From Kuafuiihalomonas sp964473255 (GTDB lineage: Bacteria > Myxococcota > Kuafuiibacteriia > Kuafuiibacteriales > Kuafuiibacteriaceae): DNA of 64,000 nt. Position 1 is the first letter of the stretch. Each line of letters opens with the position of its first letter. A model generated the notes under the pieces. The model was not told the DNA's origin. It was given only the letters and a program-made list of their open reading frames with translations, and did no database searches. The stretch is taken from the NCBI GenBank assembly GCA_964473255.1, contig CAYYOT010000007.1, positions 47,914 through 111,913 on the forward strand, in the 5' to 3' direction. The position numbers and the translations under genes were made by a program. Shown here piece by piece: positions 28,340 through 37,700 of this stretch.

Positions 28340-29956
28340 TTACAGACACTCGGCTGCGTAGGTGATTTCGATCTTGGAGCCCGCCTCGGGAAGGCTCCGC
28401 GGGCTGAAGCTCACGGCGTTCGTGGAGAAGTCGAAGCGCCAGTTTTGGCGCCCGTCTTCCCCGTGCTCCGGGACTTCGAGCTCGCCCACGAAGACCTGAA
28501 TGGTGGAGATGATGGGTTGGTTGGTGAGAAAGAACCTCGACTGGAGCGGCCATGATGTCCGTCCGAGATCCTCGAATGATCGGCTCCAGTCTTCGCGGCA
28601 GATACTCTCCACGATACCGCCGGTGCGGTTGGCGATCTCCACGAGCCGCGGCGAGGGTGCGGCGAAGTCGTCGTTGGATTCGCAGCCCTGCTCTCCGCCG
28701 GACACGGCGGAAAACGAAAAGAGCTGCGTGTTCCGAAACCCCTTGATGGAGAGGAACACGTTGAGCGCTAGGTCCAGCGTCAGGTCCGAAGCCTCGGCGC
28801 GGTCGGTGATGGCGATGATGCTCAAGGGAGCGTCGGACCGCATGAAGTCCGAGTTCGCGCCGAGGAGATTCGGCGGCGTCAGCGCGGCGACCGTCGCTTC
28901 GAACAGGCGGTTTTCACCGTGGACGGAGGAGCGGGGGGCGACCTTCGCCAACATCGCCTCGGTCGGAGACCCCGCATCGGATCGCACCACTCGGTCCGCT
29001 TTGGGGCCTTCCATCGGTCGAAGGACGCCGCCTTCGGCGGCGACACTGCTGGAGATGACGCCCAAGTGGTAGTCGTGCCCTTGGGCCTCCTTGAACTGGA
29101 CGAAGTCCAGGATGTTCGCGCTGATCGAAGGCGCGCGAGCCGACATCGACGAGCCGGTATCGAGCACGAAGAGCACGTCCGATTTTGGGGGGCCCAAGAC
29201 TTCGAAGCGGTCGCGCTGTCGGCCGCGTCCGAGAAAGGCCGCGCCGGTGAGCAGGACGGCCGCGGATTGCTCACCGGCATCGTTCTCGCTGCCGATCCGC
29301 AGCTCGCCCCCGAAGACCGCAAGCGTCGGCGGAGCGAACGCCAGCTCGAGCACCGCGGACGCCCCGGGCCTCAACCGGAGGGGGAGGGTGAAGGTCGACG
29401 TCAGCGTGAAGACGCCCCCCGGGGCATCGAGCTCGACCCGCGTGATTTCCTCCTCGAAGCCACCGACGTTGATGATGTTGACCGTTCTGCGCCGCGATTC
29501 ACATCCCGACACATCGACTTCTCCGAAGTTGACGACGTCCGGGGCAATCAGAAGACCTGGCGCGTCGGAGACCCCGGCGAGCAGTCCAATTTCGACGGTC
29601 GGTCGAAGTGGATCGTTCGTTGATATCCGCAGAAGGGCATCGGACGGTCCGGGAGACCGAGGCGTGATGGCGACCGGTATCGAGATGGCGGTGTTCGGAG
29701 GAATCGTGGATGGACCGTCCTCCGACCCGACCAGCCCTTCGAAAGCCGGGCCGGAGCCCGCCACGATCTCCGTCGGCCCGACCACGCACGAAGCCTCCGA
29801 CGACAGATTCTCCAGGCTGAGGGCTCGAGAGACTGTACGATTCGGCTCCACCGTGCCGAAGTTGAGCACCCGAGGACGAACATCGAGCCGGCAATCGTTC
29901 GTCGATTCTCCGCACGACGCGACGGCCAATGCGAAAGCGATGACGCGCGTGTTCAT
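28340..29956 (-). CDS. Lipoprotein with ASH-type beta domains and a VWA-like domain
   Basis: A 538-residue surface lipoprotein. ATG at 29956 is chosen because it starts a signal peptide with lipobox (FALAVASC, Cys14) and overlaps the preceding reading frame by ATGA; the open frame upstream is the tail of the neighbouring gene read in another phase. Two Ig-like ASH/choice-of-anchor-D repeats (LNFGTVEPNRTVSRALSL; VNFGEVDVSGCESRRRTV) are followed by a von Willebrand A-like domain with DVLFVLDTGSSM (MIDAS-like but DxGxS) and IIAITDRAE. It is a close paralogue of the next gene, especially in NTQLFSFSAVSG and NQPIISTIQVFV. Function unknown; adhesion or surface assembly is possible. Confidence 0.85.
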   Translation of the reverse strand: MNTRVIAFALAVASCGESTNDCRLDVRPRVLNFGTVEPNRTVSRALSLENLSSEASCVVGPTEIVAGSGPAFEGLVGSEDGPSTIPPNTAISIPVAITPRSPGPSDALLRISTNDPLRPTVEIGLLAGVSDAPGLLIAPDVVNFGEVDVSGCESRRRTVNIINVGGFEEEITRVELDAPGGVFTLTSTFTLPLRLRPGASAVLELAFAPPTLAVFGGELRIGSENDAGEQSAAVLLTGAAFLGRGRQRDRFEVLGPPKSDVLFVLDTGSSMSARAPSISANILDFVQFKEAQGHDYHLGVISSSVAAEGGVLRPMEGPKADRVVRSDAGSPTEAMLAKVAPRSSVHGENRLFEATVAALTPPNLLGANSDFMRSDAPLSIIAITDRAEASDLTLDLALNVFLSIKGFRNTQLFSFSAVSGGEQGCESNDDFAAPSPRLVEIANRTGGIVESICREDWSRSFEDLGRTSWPLQSRFFLTNQPIISTIQVFVGELEVPEHGEDGRQNWRFDFSTNAVSFSPRSLPEAGSKIEITYAAECL

Positions 29957-30063
29957 GAACACTCCGCCACGTAGACGATCTCGATGACCGAGCCAGGCTC
30001 GGGATAACGGAGGGGCGTGAAGCTCACGGTGTTCGTGGCGAAGTCGTAGCGCCAGATGTGTCA
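29953..30063 (-). pseudogene. Orphaned 3' tail of the second ASH/VWA lipoprotein gene
   Basis: After the in-frame UGA at 30063-30061 the same frame stays open for 35 more codons. It encodes HIWRYDFATNTVSFTPL and on to AECS, then stops at TGA 29955-29953, which overlaps the next gene's ATG (ATGA). This tail aligns closely with the C-terminus of the downstream paralogue (QNWRFDFSTNAVSFSPR to AECL). The gene was therefore originally about 457 residues and coupled to the next gene. Confidence 0.8.
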
Positions 30064-31329
30064 GCCGTCGGCGGCGATCTCGGGTAGCTCGACGTCGTCG
30101 ACGAAGACCTGGATCGTCGAAATGATCGGCTGATTCGGGAGGAACAAACGGCCCGGATTGGGCCAGCGGAAACGGATGGGCGCTACGTTGGTCAGCGTTC
30201 GACTCCAGTCCACGCTGCACAGCGGAAGAGCGATGCCCCCGGAGCGCTCCGCCAGCTCGACCAGGCGCGGCGTGGGGTCGGCGGTTGGGCCATCCGGAGT
30301 TGAGCAGCCGGCGCTCGCTCCGGAAACCGCGGAGAACGAGAAGAGCTGCGTGTTTCGAACGCCCTTGATGGAGAGGAAGAAGTTCAGAAAGTAGTCGTTG
30401 TCGCGCTCGGAGACCTCGGCCCGGTCGGTGATCGCGATGATGGCCAGAGCGGCGTCCTTGCGCACGAAGCCGGGCTGTACCTCGATGTTTGGCGGCGTGA
30501 GGCCGGCATAGGCGGCGTCGAGGATACGGTTGTCGCTCATATCGGCGGTGGGCAGACCCATGTTCGCTAGCAGCTCCTCGGCCGGGTTCGGCGAGTCCAT
30601 CGTCACGACACGGGCCGAAGCTGGTCCTTCCAGCGGTCGGAAGACTCCGTCTTCCCTCATCGCATCGCTGCTCACGACGCCGAGCTGAAAATCGATCTCA
30701 TCCGCGACGAGATAGTCCACGAAGCTCGTCAGATTCTCCGTCAGGCTCTCCTGCCACTCGGTCAGCGAAGGATCGATGACGAACAGGATGTCCGAGGCGG
30801 GGTCCGGGAGAAGCTCGAACCGTTCACGCTCGCGTTCTGGTCCGAGCTCACCGGTCCCGCTCACGGCGACGGTGGTCGTCGAAGTGCTTTCGCCCACGAT
30901 GAGATCCAGTTCGAGCTCCGCGGAGAAGTCCGAGATCTCCGGCGGCGTGAACGTCAGCTCGAAGGAGACTGGTGCGCCCGTCGGCAGCGAGCGGGGGAGG
31001 GTGGGGCCCCCCTCGATGGCGAACGGACCTCGCGAGACTTGATTCAGAGCGACGCGGGTCAGGCGCCCCGGCAGCCCGGGATTCACGACCGTCAGGGACC
31101 GGCGGGCGACTTCGCAGTCCTCGACGGAGACCGACCCAAACGCGACCGGGTCGGGCTCGACCACGAGTTCGGAGGCCTTTGGCACGACCGCTGCGGCGTC
31201 GGGGCCATCCTGCGCTCCGGCGTCCAGGTCTTCGCCGAGCACGTCTACTGGATCCGCGCTGCAGCCCAGCGCCGCAAGGCCGAGGCCGAGGCCGATGCCG
31301 ACCGGGACGGTGAGGACGGAGCGCCGCAC
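30061..31329 (-). CDS. ASH/VWA lipoprotein paralogue, apparently truncated by an in-frame UGA
   Basis: A 422-residue lipoprotein starting at GTG (MRRSVLTVPVG), with lipobox AALGC (Cys23). It has an ASH-like beta domain (VAFGSVSVEDCEVARRSL) and a VWA-like domain with DILFVIDPSLTEW (DxSxT) and IIAITDRAEVS. It is a tandem paralogue of the following gene. The stop codon falls exactly where the paralogue has Arg (CGC), in the middle of the conserved stretch PEIAADG-stop-HIWRYDF, removing the last 34 residues. The simplest explanation is a CGA-to-TGA point mutation or sequencing error; readthrough or selenocysteine cannot be excluded from the sequence alone. Confidence 0.8.
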   Translation of the reverse strand: MRRSVLTVPVGIGLGLGLAALGCSADPVDVLGEDLDAGAQDGPDAAAVVPKASELVVEPDPVAFGSVSVEDCEVARRSLTVVNPGLPGRLTRVALNQVSRGPFAIEGGPTLPRSLPTGAPVSFELTFTPPEISDFSAELELDLIVGESTSTTTVAVSGTGELGPERERERFELLPDPASDILFVIDPSLTEWQESLTENLTSFVDYLVADEIDFQLGVVSSDAMREDGVFRPLEGPASARVVTMDSPNPAEELLANMGLPTADMSDNRILDAAYAGLTPPNIEVQPGFVRKDAALAIIAITDRAEVSERDNDYFLNFFLSIKGVRNTQLFSFSAVSGASAGCSTPDGPTADPTPRLVELAERSGGIALPLCSVDWSRTLTNVAPIRFRWPNPGRLFLPNQPIISTIQVFVDDVELPEIAADG

Positions 31330-31393
31330 GCCGGTGAGTGGCCGCCTGACCTGCGGCCCGTCGGAAAATCTTCGGAAAAACGTCGGCCGCGGC

Positions 31394-31765
31394 TCAGGCC
31401 GTGGAGAGAACGCCGGCGATCGCCTCGTGGAGGACGTCGAGGTCGACGGGTTTCTCGAAGATCCTGACGTCTTTGAGCCCCTCGATGTCCCCGTTCAGGT
31501 CCTCGGGGGGCAGTCCGGTCAAAATGAAGGTACGGAGGCTCTTCGATCGGGCATGCAGCCGTCGAGCGAGTTCGCTGCCGCGGATGCCGCCGAGGAGATG
31601 GTCGGTGACGAGGATCTGGGGATCCAGGTCGTTCGCCACCTCGAGAGCATCCTCACCCGAGTTGGCGACGCCCACCCGAAAGCCCTGCTCTCGAAGGAAG
31701 AGCTCCATCACCATGGCCGACAAGGGCTCATCGTCGACCACGAGAATTCGTCCACGCTGATCCAC
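31394..31765 (-). CDS. Single-domain response regulator (receiver)
   Basis: A 123-residue CheY-like receiver without an output domain. All phosphotransfer residues are present, numbering from the GTG at 31765: acidic pair Asp11-Asp12 (VVDDE), phospho-acceptor Asp55 (LVTDH), Thr83 (ILTG) and Lys105 (FEKP). The frame extends to a GTG at 31870, but that stretch has no family similarity and overlaps the divergent amidohydrolase region, so the shorter start is preferred. No histidine kinase lies nearby. It lies 64 bases upstream of the truncated ASH/VWA gene on the same strand. Confidence 0.87.
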   Translation of the reverse strand: MDQRGRILVVDDEPLSAMVMELFLREQGFRVGVANSGEDALEVANDLDPQILVTDHLLGGIRGSELARRLHARSKSLRTFILTGLPPEDLNGDIEGLKDVRIFEKPVDLDVLHEAIAGVLSTA

Positions 31766-31900
31766 GGGAAAATTCGCGCCTAAGCGCAGGTTGTAGCGGA
31801 AAGCTGCCGGTTCGCCAAGACCTGGCTCCGCATAATTCGCGGCGCGGTGCGGTATGCTTCCCGTTGCCACGGGGTCCGGAGCTGCCTAGCGTCCGCGGCG

Positions 31901-33376
31901 ATGCGCTGGAATCCCTGTATCGGGGCGCTCGTGGTGCTGGGGGGGTGCGCTTCGGCTCCCGAGCCCGAGCCGCCGGAGCCGCTTCCCCCACCGATGGGGG
32001 CCATGAGCCCACAGCCGCCCGAAAATCCGGTCACGCCCGGGCCCGTCGCTTCCGGAGACACGGTGGCCCTGGTCGGCGGGACGCTCCTCGATGGTCGTGG
32101 GAACCAGGTCGAAGACGGAGTCGTGGTCTTCGCCGACGGCCGGCTGACGGCGGTGGGCCCACGAGGCGAGGTATCCATTCCCTCCGGCGCGACCCGGATC
32201 GACGTTTCCGAGCGGTACGTCACGCCGGGCCTCGTCGACACCCACAGCCACATGGGCGTCTACGCCCACCCGTTCGTCGATGCCCATGCCGACGGAAACG
32301 AGATGTCGGATCCAGCGACCCCCTACGTCTTCTCCGAGCACGGGTTCTGGCCGCAGGATCCCGCAATCCAGACCGCGGTCATCGGCGGTGTCACGACCAT
32401 CCAGGTCTTGCCAGGGAGCGGAAACGTCATCGGCGGACGGTCCGTCACGCTGAAGCTTCGGCCGACGCTCGAGAGCCGGGCCATGCGCTTTCCCGGCGCG
32501 CCCTTCGGGCTCAAGATGGCGTGCGGAGAAAATCCGAAGCGCTACTACGGACAGGTCCGAGGGCGACAGCCGATGTCGCGTATGGGCAACATCTATCAGC
32601 TCAGGCAGGCCTTCATGAAGGCGCGGGAGTATGCGTACCGGCGTGAGGCCTACGAGCGGGAGTACGCGAAGTGGGAGAGGAAGCGGGAGACGTACGAGGC
32701 CGACCGCACCAAGCCCGAACCCGGCAAAGAGCCCGGCGGACCCGAGCGCAACCTGGGTTACGAGACCTTGGCCGCCGTCCTGGCCAAAGAGATCGAGGTA
32801 CACATCCACTGCTATCGGGCCGACGAGATGCTGCTGATGCTCTCCCTGGCCGACGAGCTGGGGTACCAGGTCTCGACCTTTCATCACGCGGTCGAAGCCT
32901 ACAAGATCGCGGATGTCCTCGCCGCGCGTGGCGTGCATGCGGCCGTCTGGGCGGACTGGTGGGGCTTCAAGATGGAAGCCTACGATGCGACCGAAGCAAA
33001 CGCGGCGATCCTGCATGCGGCCGGAGGCAAGCCCAACATCCACTCGGACAGCAGCATCGGCATTCAGCGTCTGAACCAGGAGGCCGCCAAGGCGCTGGCG
33101 GCCGGGAGGCGCCATGGTCTCGAGATCTCCGATCCCGAGGCGATCCGCTGGATCACTTCGAATCCAGCGGAGGCACTCGGCATCGCCAAAGAGACGGGTA
33201 CTCTCGAAGCGGGAAAGATGGCCGACGTGGTGGTCTGGGACCGGACGCCACTGTCGATCTACGCACGGACCACCCACGTCTTCATCGACGGCGAGCTCGT
33301 CTTCGACCGCGAGTCTCCCGGTGAACGTTGGAGTGACTTCCTGGTCGGCTCCGAGGTGGAGGCGGCCGTACCATGA
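31901..33376 (+). CDS. Amidohydrolase-superfamily lipoprotein (metal site intact)
   Basis: A 491-residue exported metal-dependent hydrolase. ATG at 31901 gives a signal peptide with lipobox VLGGC (Cys14), followed by a Pro/Glu-rich linker. The amidohydrolase core shows the N-terminal beta sandwich (VALVGGTLLDGRG), the HxH metal motif DTHSHMG, further histidines in EVHIHCYRAD and STFHHAVEAY, the late Asp in HSDSS, and the C-terminal sandwich (NPAEALGI, GTLEAGKMADVVVWD). The substrate is unknown; relatives include imidazolonepropionase-like and dipeptidase-like enzymes. It overlaps the next gene by ATGA. Confidence 0.9.
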   Translation: MRWNPCIGALVVLGGCASAPEPEPPEPLPPPMGAMSPQPPENPVTPGPVASGDTVALVGGTLLDGRGNQVEDGVVVFADGRLTAVGPRGEVSIPSGATRIDVSERYVTPGLVDTHSHMGVYAHPFVDAHADGNEMSDPATPYVFSEHGFWPQDPAIQTAVIGGVTTIQVLPGSGNVIGGRSVTLKLRPTLESRAMRFPGAPFGLKMACGENPKRYYGQVRGRQPMSRMGNIYQLRQAFMKAREYAYRREAYEREYAKWERKRETYEADRTKPEPGKEPGGPERNLGYETLAAVLAKEIEVHIHCYRADEMLLMLSLADELGYQVSTFHHAVEAYKIADVLAARGVHAAVWADWWGFKMEAYDATEANAAILHAAGGKPNIHSDSSIGIQRLNQEAAKALAAGRRHGLEISDPEAIRWITSNPAEALGIAKETGTLEAGKMADVVVWDRTPLSIYARTTHVFIDGELVFDRESPGERWSDFLVGSEVEAAVP

Positions 33377-34614
33377 TCGGTTCTCTGCTCTTGGCCGTTG
33401 CCTCACAGGTCGCTTTCGTCGGGTGTGACGCGCGCGTCGTGTCCGGATCGCCCGTTCCCAACGCGACGGTCATCGTTCAGCGCGACACGATCGTCCGGGT
33501 CGGCGAAGGCCTCGAGCCGCCCGATGGCTACGACGTCATTCGCTGCGAAGGCCGGCCCCTCACGCCGGGACTGATCGAGTCCGACACGAGCATCGGTCTG
33601 GTCGAAGTGGGGATGGACCGCTCGTCGAACGACGCGGTGACGAACGACCCTCGGCCCATCCGGGCCTCGTACGATGCCGCCCGCGCCATCGACCTGCGGT
33701 CGTCCTTGGTCGAAGTGGCTCGCAGCCATGGGGTGACCTCCGTGGTTTCGTTCCCCGTGGGCGGACTGGTGGAAGGCCGTGCTGCGTGGGTCGACCTCGT
33801 GGCGCCAAGGTCGCGGTGGGCCTCCGAAGCAATCGGCGGACCCGTGGCCATGGCCGCAAACCTCGGTCAGTTCGGAGGTGTCGCCGCCGGTGGGGGACGG
33901 ATCGCGGCGCAGACCTTGGTTCGAGAGTTCCTGGACGATGCGAGCTACTATCGTCGAAACAAGTCCGCTTATCTTCGCCGGTCCATGTATCGGTCGCCCG
34001 CGACTCGACTGGATCTGGAGGCCGCGCAACCAGTCCTGCAGAGAAGCATTCCTTTGGTGGTCGAAGTGCACCGGGCGGCGGACATCGTCACGACGCTCGA
34101 CCTTGCGCGCGAGCTTCGCATCGACCTCGTGCTGGTCGGCGTATCGGAAGGTTGGCTCGTGGCCGACGCCATCGCCGAGCGGAAGGTGCCCGTCATCGTG
34201 GAGCCGCTTCAGAACCTCCCGTTCCAGTTCGAGGCGAGGAACATTCGACCCGACAATCCGGCCCTCCTCGCCCGGGCCGGGGTAAAGATCGCTCTGTCCA
34301 CGCGTAGCTCCCACAACGCGGGTAACCTGCGCTTTGGTTTGGGCAATGCGGTGCGTGCCGGCCTGCCCCCGGAGCTCGCTTTGGCGGCGGCCACCGCCGT
34401 GCCTGCGGAGATCTTCGGAAAGCGCCGCCTCGGCACCATCGCCCGGGGGCAGCGAGCCGACCTGGTGATGTGGTCGGGCGATCCGTTCGAGCCGGCGAGC
34501 GTGGCCGAAGTGGTCCTCATCCGCGGCGAGCGACAGCCGCTCGACAGTCGCCAGCAGCGACTCGCCGAGCGCTACATTCGTCGTCTCGGCCTCCGAGATT
34601 CGGATAAGCCCTAG
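33373..34614 (+). CDS. Amidohydrolase-like protein lacking the HxH metal motif
   Basis: A 413-residue partner of the preceding amidohydrolase, translationally coupled by ATGA. The fold landmarks are visible (VVSGSPVPNATVIVQRD, LTPGLIES, GLPPELALAAAT, GTIARGQRADLVMWSGDP), but the HxH motif is replaced: GLIESDTSIG stands where the upstream protein has GLVDTHSHMG. One late histidine (VEVHRA) remains. It has a weak signal peptide (LLLAVASQVAFVGC). It may be an inactive subunit of a heteromer with the upstream protein, an inference from the pairing and ligand loss. Confidence 0.85.
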   Translation: MIGSLLLAVASQVAFVGCDARVVSGSPVPNATVIVQRDTIVRVGEGLEPPDGYDVIRCEGRPLTPGLIESDTSIGLVEVGMDRSSNDAVTNDPRPIRASYDAARAIDLRSSLVEVARSHGVTSVVSFPVGGLVEGRAAWVDLVAPRSRWASEAIGGPVAMAANLGQFGGVAAGGGRIAAQTLVREFLDDASYYRRNKSAYLRRSMYRSPATRLDLEAAQPVLQRSIPLVVEVHRAADIVTTLDLARELRIDLVLVGVSEGWLVADAIAERKVPVIVEPLQNLPFQFEARNIRPDNPALLARAGVKIALSTRSSHNAGNLRFGLGNAVRAGLPPELALAAATAVPAEIFGKRRLGTIARGQRADLVMWSGDPFEPASVAEVVLIRGERQPLDSRQQRLAERYIRRLGLRDSDKP

Positions 34615-34630
34615 TCTCTTCCGGTTCTCC

Positions 34631-34661
34631 GGCGGGGCGCGGGGCCTGCGCCCGCCCTTTC
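34631..34661 (+). terminator. Possible terminator after the amidohydrolase pair
   Basis: GC-rich hairpin: GGCGGGGCGC (34631-34640), loop GGGGCCT, then GCGCCCGCC (34648-34656) with one bulge, followed by a short CTTTC. It lies 17 bases after the stop codon. The T-run is only three bases, so termination may be weak. Confidence 0.4.
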
Positions 34662-34723
34662 GGAAACTCGACCTGCAGCGGGAACGCTGATTGACTGAAT
34701 CGCCCTCGAGGAGAGCGACCGCA

Positions 34724-37700
34724 ATGGCGTCGGCCGAAACCTTCGTTGAATCAAACACTCCGCTCGGCTGGAGTGAGTTCAAGCCTCGCTTGGCCATGCT
34801 GGACGGTCAGGTTCAAGGTCGGCGTGTTCTCGAGGTCGGAACCGTGGATGTTCGCAGCATCCTGTTCCTGATCGAAGCGGGGGCAAGCTCGGTCACCGGC
34901 ATCTGTCCGGATCCGGACCGCGTCACCAGTCGCCACTATTTGCCCCGCGCGGCCGAACTGCTCGCTGCGGACCCCGGCCGCCTCGACTTCGGCGACCAGC
35001 GCTTCGACGTGATCGTGGTCTCGGATTTGGCGCGAGAAGTAGCTGCGCAACCCCGCTTTCTGACTGAGCTACGCCGCGTGCTGGCCCCGGATGGCTTTGC
35101 GCTCGTAGCCTACTCCGCTGCCGGACGCTCGTGGTCGGCCTTGCTGTCCGAGGGGTCCGGCGGGAGCGTGGCCGCTCCCCGCCGGCTCGAGGAGGCGCTC
35201 CGGTCGGACTTCGAACAGTCTCGCTTCTTCGTTCAGAGACCGTTTGCCGGCGTCTCGATCCATCCGGAGGGCGAAGTGCCCTTTTCGGCCGGCATCAGTC
35301 TCGACGCCGACCGGAATCCGGAAGCGGCCGCGCCGTCGCACGTTCTGGCCATCGTCGGTCGTCAGGTCCCCGAAGTCTCGCGCCACGCGCTGGTGGAGCT
35401 GTCGTTTCAAGACGTTCAGATCGCGACCGAGCAGCAGAAGAGCCGCACGGCCGCCGACCTGGTGCGCGTGAGCGGTGCCCTCGGTCGGGCCCGGCGGGAG
35501 TTGACCGAGCGCGAAGCGTCGCTTGCCGAGATCGGTCGGCGGCTACCCCGACTTCGTGACGCCCTGCGAAAGGTGCCACCGAGCGACGTACCGACTCCGA
35601 CCATCTATGAGGGTCCGGAGTCCGCCGCCCCCATGGCTTTGCCCACGGAGTGGCGAGAGCTCGAAGACGAGCGCCACCGCCTGCGAGACGAGCTGGCGAG
35701 AACGCGGTCCGAGCTAGACATGGTCCGGAGCGACCTTCAGCAGGCGCAGTCGGCGGTCGAACCAACCCGGCTCGATGAGACGAGTGCCCTCGTCGATGAA
35801 CTCGAAGCCGAGCGTCGAGACCTGAAGCAGCAGCTCGAGGAGGCCCAGGCTCGGGTCCAGGCGCTGCAGGTCGAGCTCGGCCGGATCCGTACCGAGTCCG
35901 AGGAAGACCGAGCCGGGGCGCTCGAGCAGGTTCGCAGGGACCTGCAGGACCAGCAGGCCGAAACGCACTGGCTCCGCGAAGCGCGTCAGGAGCTTCAAGA
36001 GCGCCTAGAGGACCTTCATCGACAGCTGGAAGATGCTCGCGCGGCCGAGCAAGGCGAGCGTTCCCAACTGACCGAGCGCCTGGCCGAGGCCGCGCAGGTG
36101 CATGCGGTGCTCACCGCGCAGGCCCGAGATCTGGAGCAGCGGGTCGCCGAGCTCGAATCGGATCTCTTCACCGCGAGGGAGGATGGAGCCCGAGCCGCGC
36201 TCGGAGCCGCGGGAAGCGAAATCTCTCAGCTCGAGGCCGAGCTCGAGTCAACGCGAGAGCAGAATCGAGTCCTGATGCTCGAGGTCGAGCGGTACCGCGA
36301 GGTGGCCGAGGCGCTCGACCGGGAGGCCGATCAGCTTCGTGTCGAAGGGGAGCGGTCCGGAGCCGATCGCATGGCGCTAGAGCTCGCGGCCGGCCAGCTG
36401 TCCCAGGAAGTCAAGGGCCTACGCCAGCGCATCCAGGCTCTCCGCGAGGAGCGCGATGCCTTGGCGGCCACATCCCGCCTCCTCCTCGACGAGCGAGACC
36501 AGCTGTACGAGTCCGAACCGCCGCCCGCGAACGAAGCGGCCGAACGCCGGGCCCAGGAAGCCGAGCAGCAGGCCCGCGCCGACCGTATCGCCCGCGAGCG
36601 TCTCGAAGCCCTGCTCGACCGCGCCGAAGAAGAGCTCCGGATGCTCGGCGAGGCGAAGAGCGTCGTGGAGGCCGAGGCGGTTCAACTTCGGCAAGAACTC
36701 CAACGCGAGCAGGATCGACTCTCGCACTTCGCAGAGGAAAAGGACGAGCTCCGAGCCGAGCGAGATGCGCTGCGGGATCGGCTGCAGACCCTGGACGACA
36801 AGCTCGGCCAGCACGCGATGGCTGAGCGGGCGCTGGCCGACGAGCGGCAGCAGGTCGAAGCGGAGGCCAGCGAGCTCCGGGAAGCGATGATCGAAGCCGG
36901 GCGAGAGGCCGCACGAGCACGACGAGCGCTGGAGGAGGCCGACGAGCGTCGCCGGGCGAGCGAGGAGGCTCGATTCGCCGCGGAGCAGGAGCTGGGCTCC
37001 GCCCTCGCCGAGAAGGCCCGGGCCGAGGGGGAAGCGGTCGATGCCAAGGCCCGACTGCTCGACGTCGAGGGAAGGATCGCCGTGGGTCAGGCCGAAGTGG
37101 CTCGCTTGCGCCGTGCGCTCGGCGAGCGGCTCGTCGAGCGGCGAGCGTCCGAGACCCGCGAAGCGCAAAAGCGCCACGAGGCGCAACTGGCCGAGGTCGA
37201 GGCAAAGCGTCGGTCCACGCAGGAAGCGCTCGACCGAACCCTCGAGGAGGCATCCGTCCTGGCCCAACGGGTCGCGGAGCTCGAGAACGCGCTCGCGTCG
37301 CAGCCGGACATCGATCTCGAGGCCCATCAGCGCGAACTCACCGCGGAGCGGGTTCGCTGCGAGCGCGCCCAGGCGGAGCTGGAAGCGACGCGCCGAGCCT
37401 TGATGCAGACCGAAGCCGCCCTGGCCGCGGGTGCGGCTCGAGGCACGCAGCTGGCCGAGCTCGAGCAGGCTCTCTCCCAAGCTCGAAATGATCTGGGGCT
37501 CGCGATCGAAGAGCGATCGCAGGCCATGGCCGAATCGAAGCGGGAGGCCGAAGCGGTCGAGCACGAGCTTCGGGCTCGAGCCGACGCCGCGGAGTCCCAG
37601 CGGGAGCGATTCGAGGAAGAGGCCCGCGAGGCGAGGCTGGCCTGTCGGGCGGCCGAGGCATCCGCCGAGACCGCGAATGCGCTGTCCCGGTCACGCGCCG

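Noticed and set aside
30029..30056. Possible selenocysteine insertion element after the in-frame UGA
   Set aside because: Only a 5-base stem, and the paralogue has Arg rather than Cys at the site; a mutation or error is more likely.
31340..31358. GGCCGC/GCGGCC hairpin between the response regulator and the ASH/VWA gene
   Set aside because: No T-run in either direction; not called as a terminator.
31886..34797. Two long antisense frames opposite the amidohydrolase pair
   Set aside because: Shadows of well-supported genes; no motifs.
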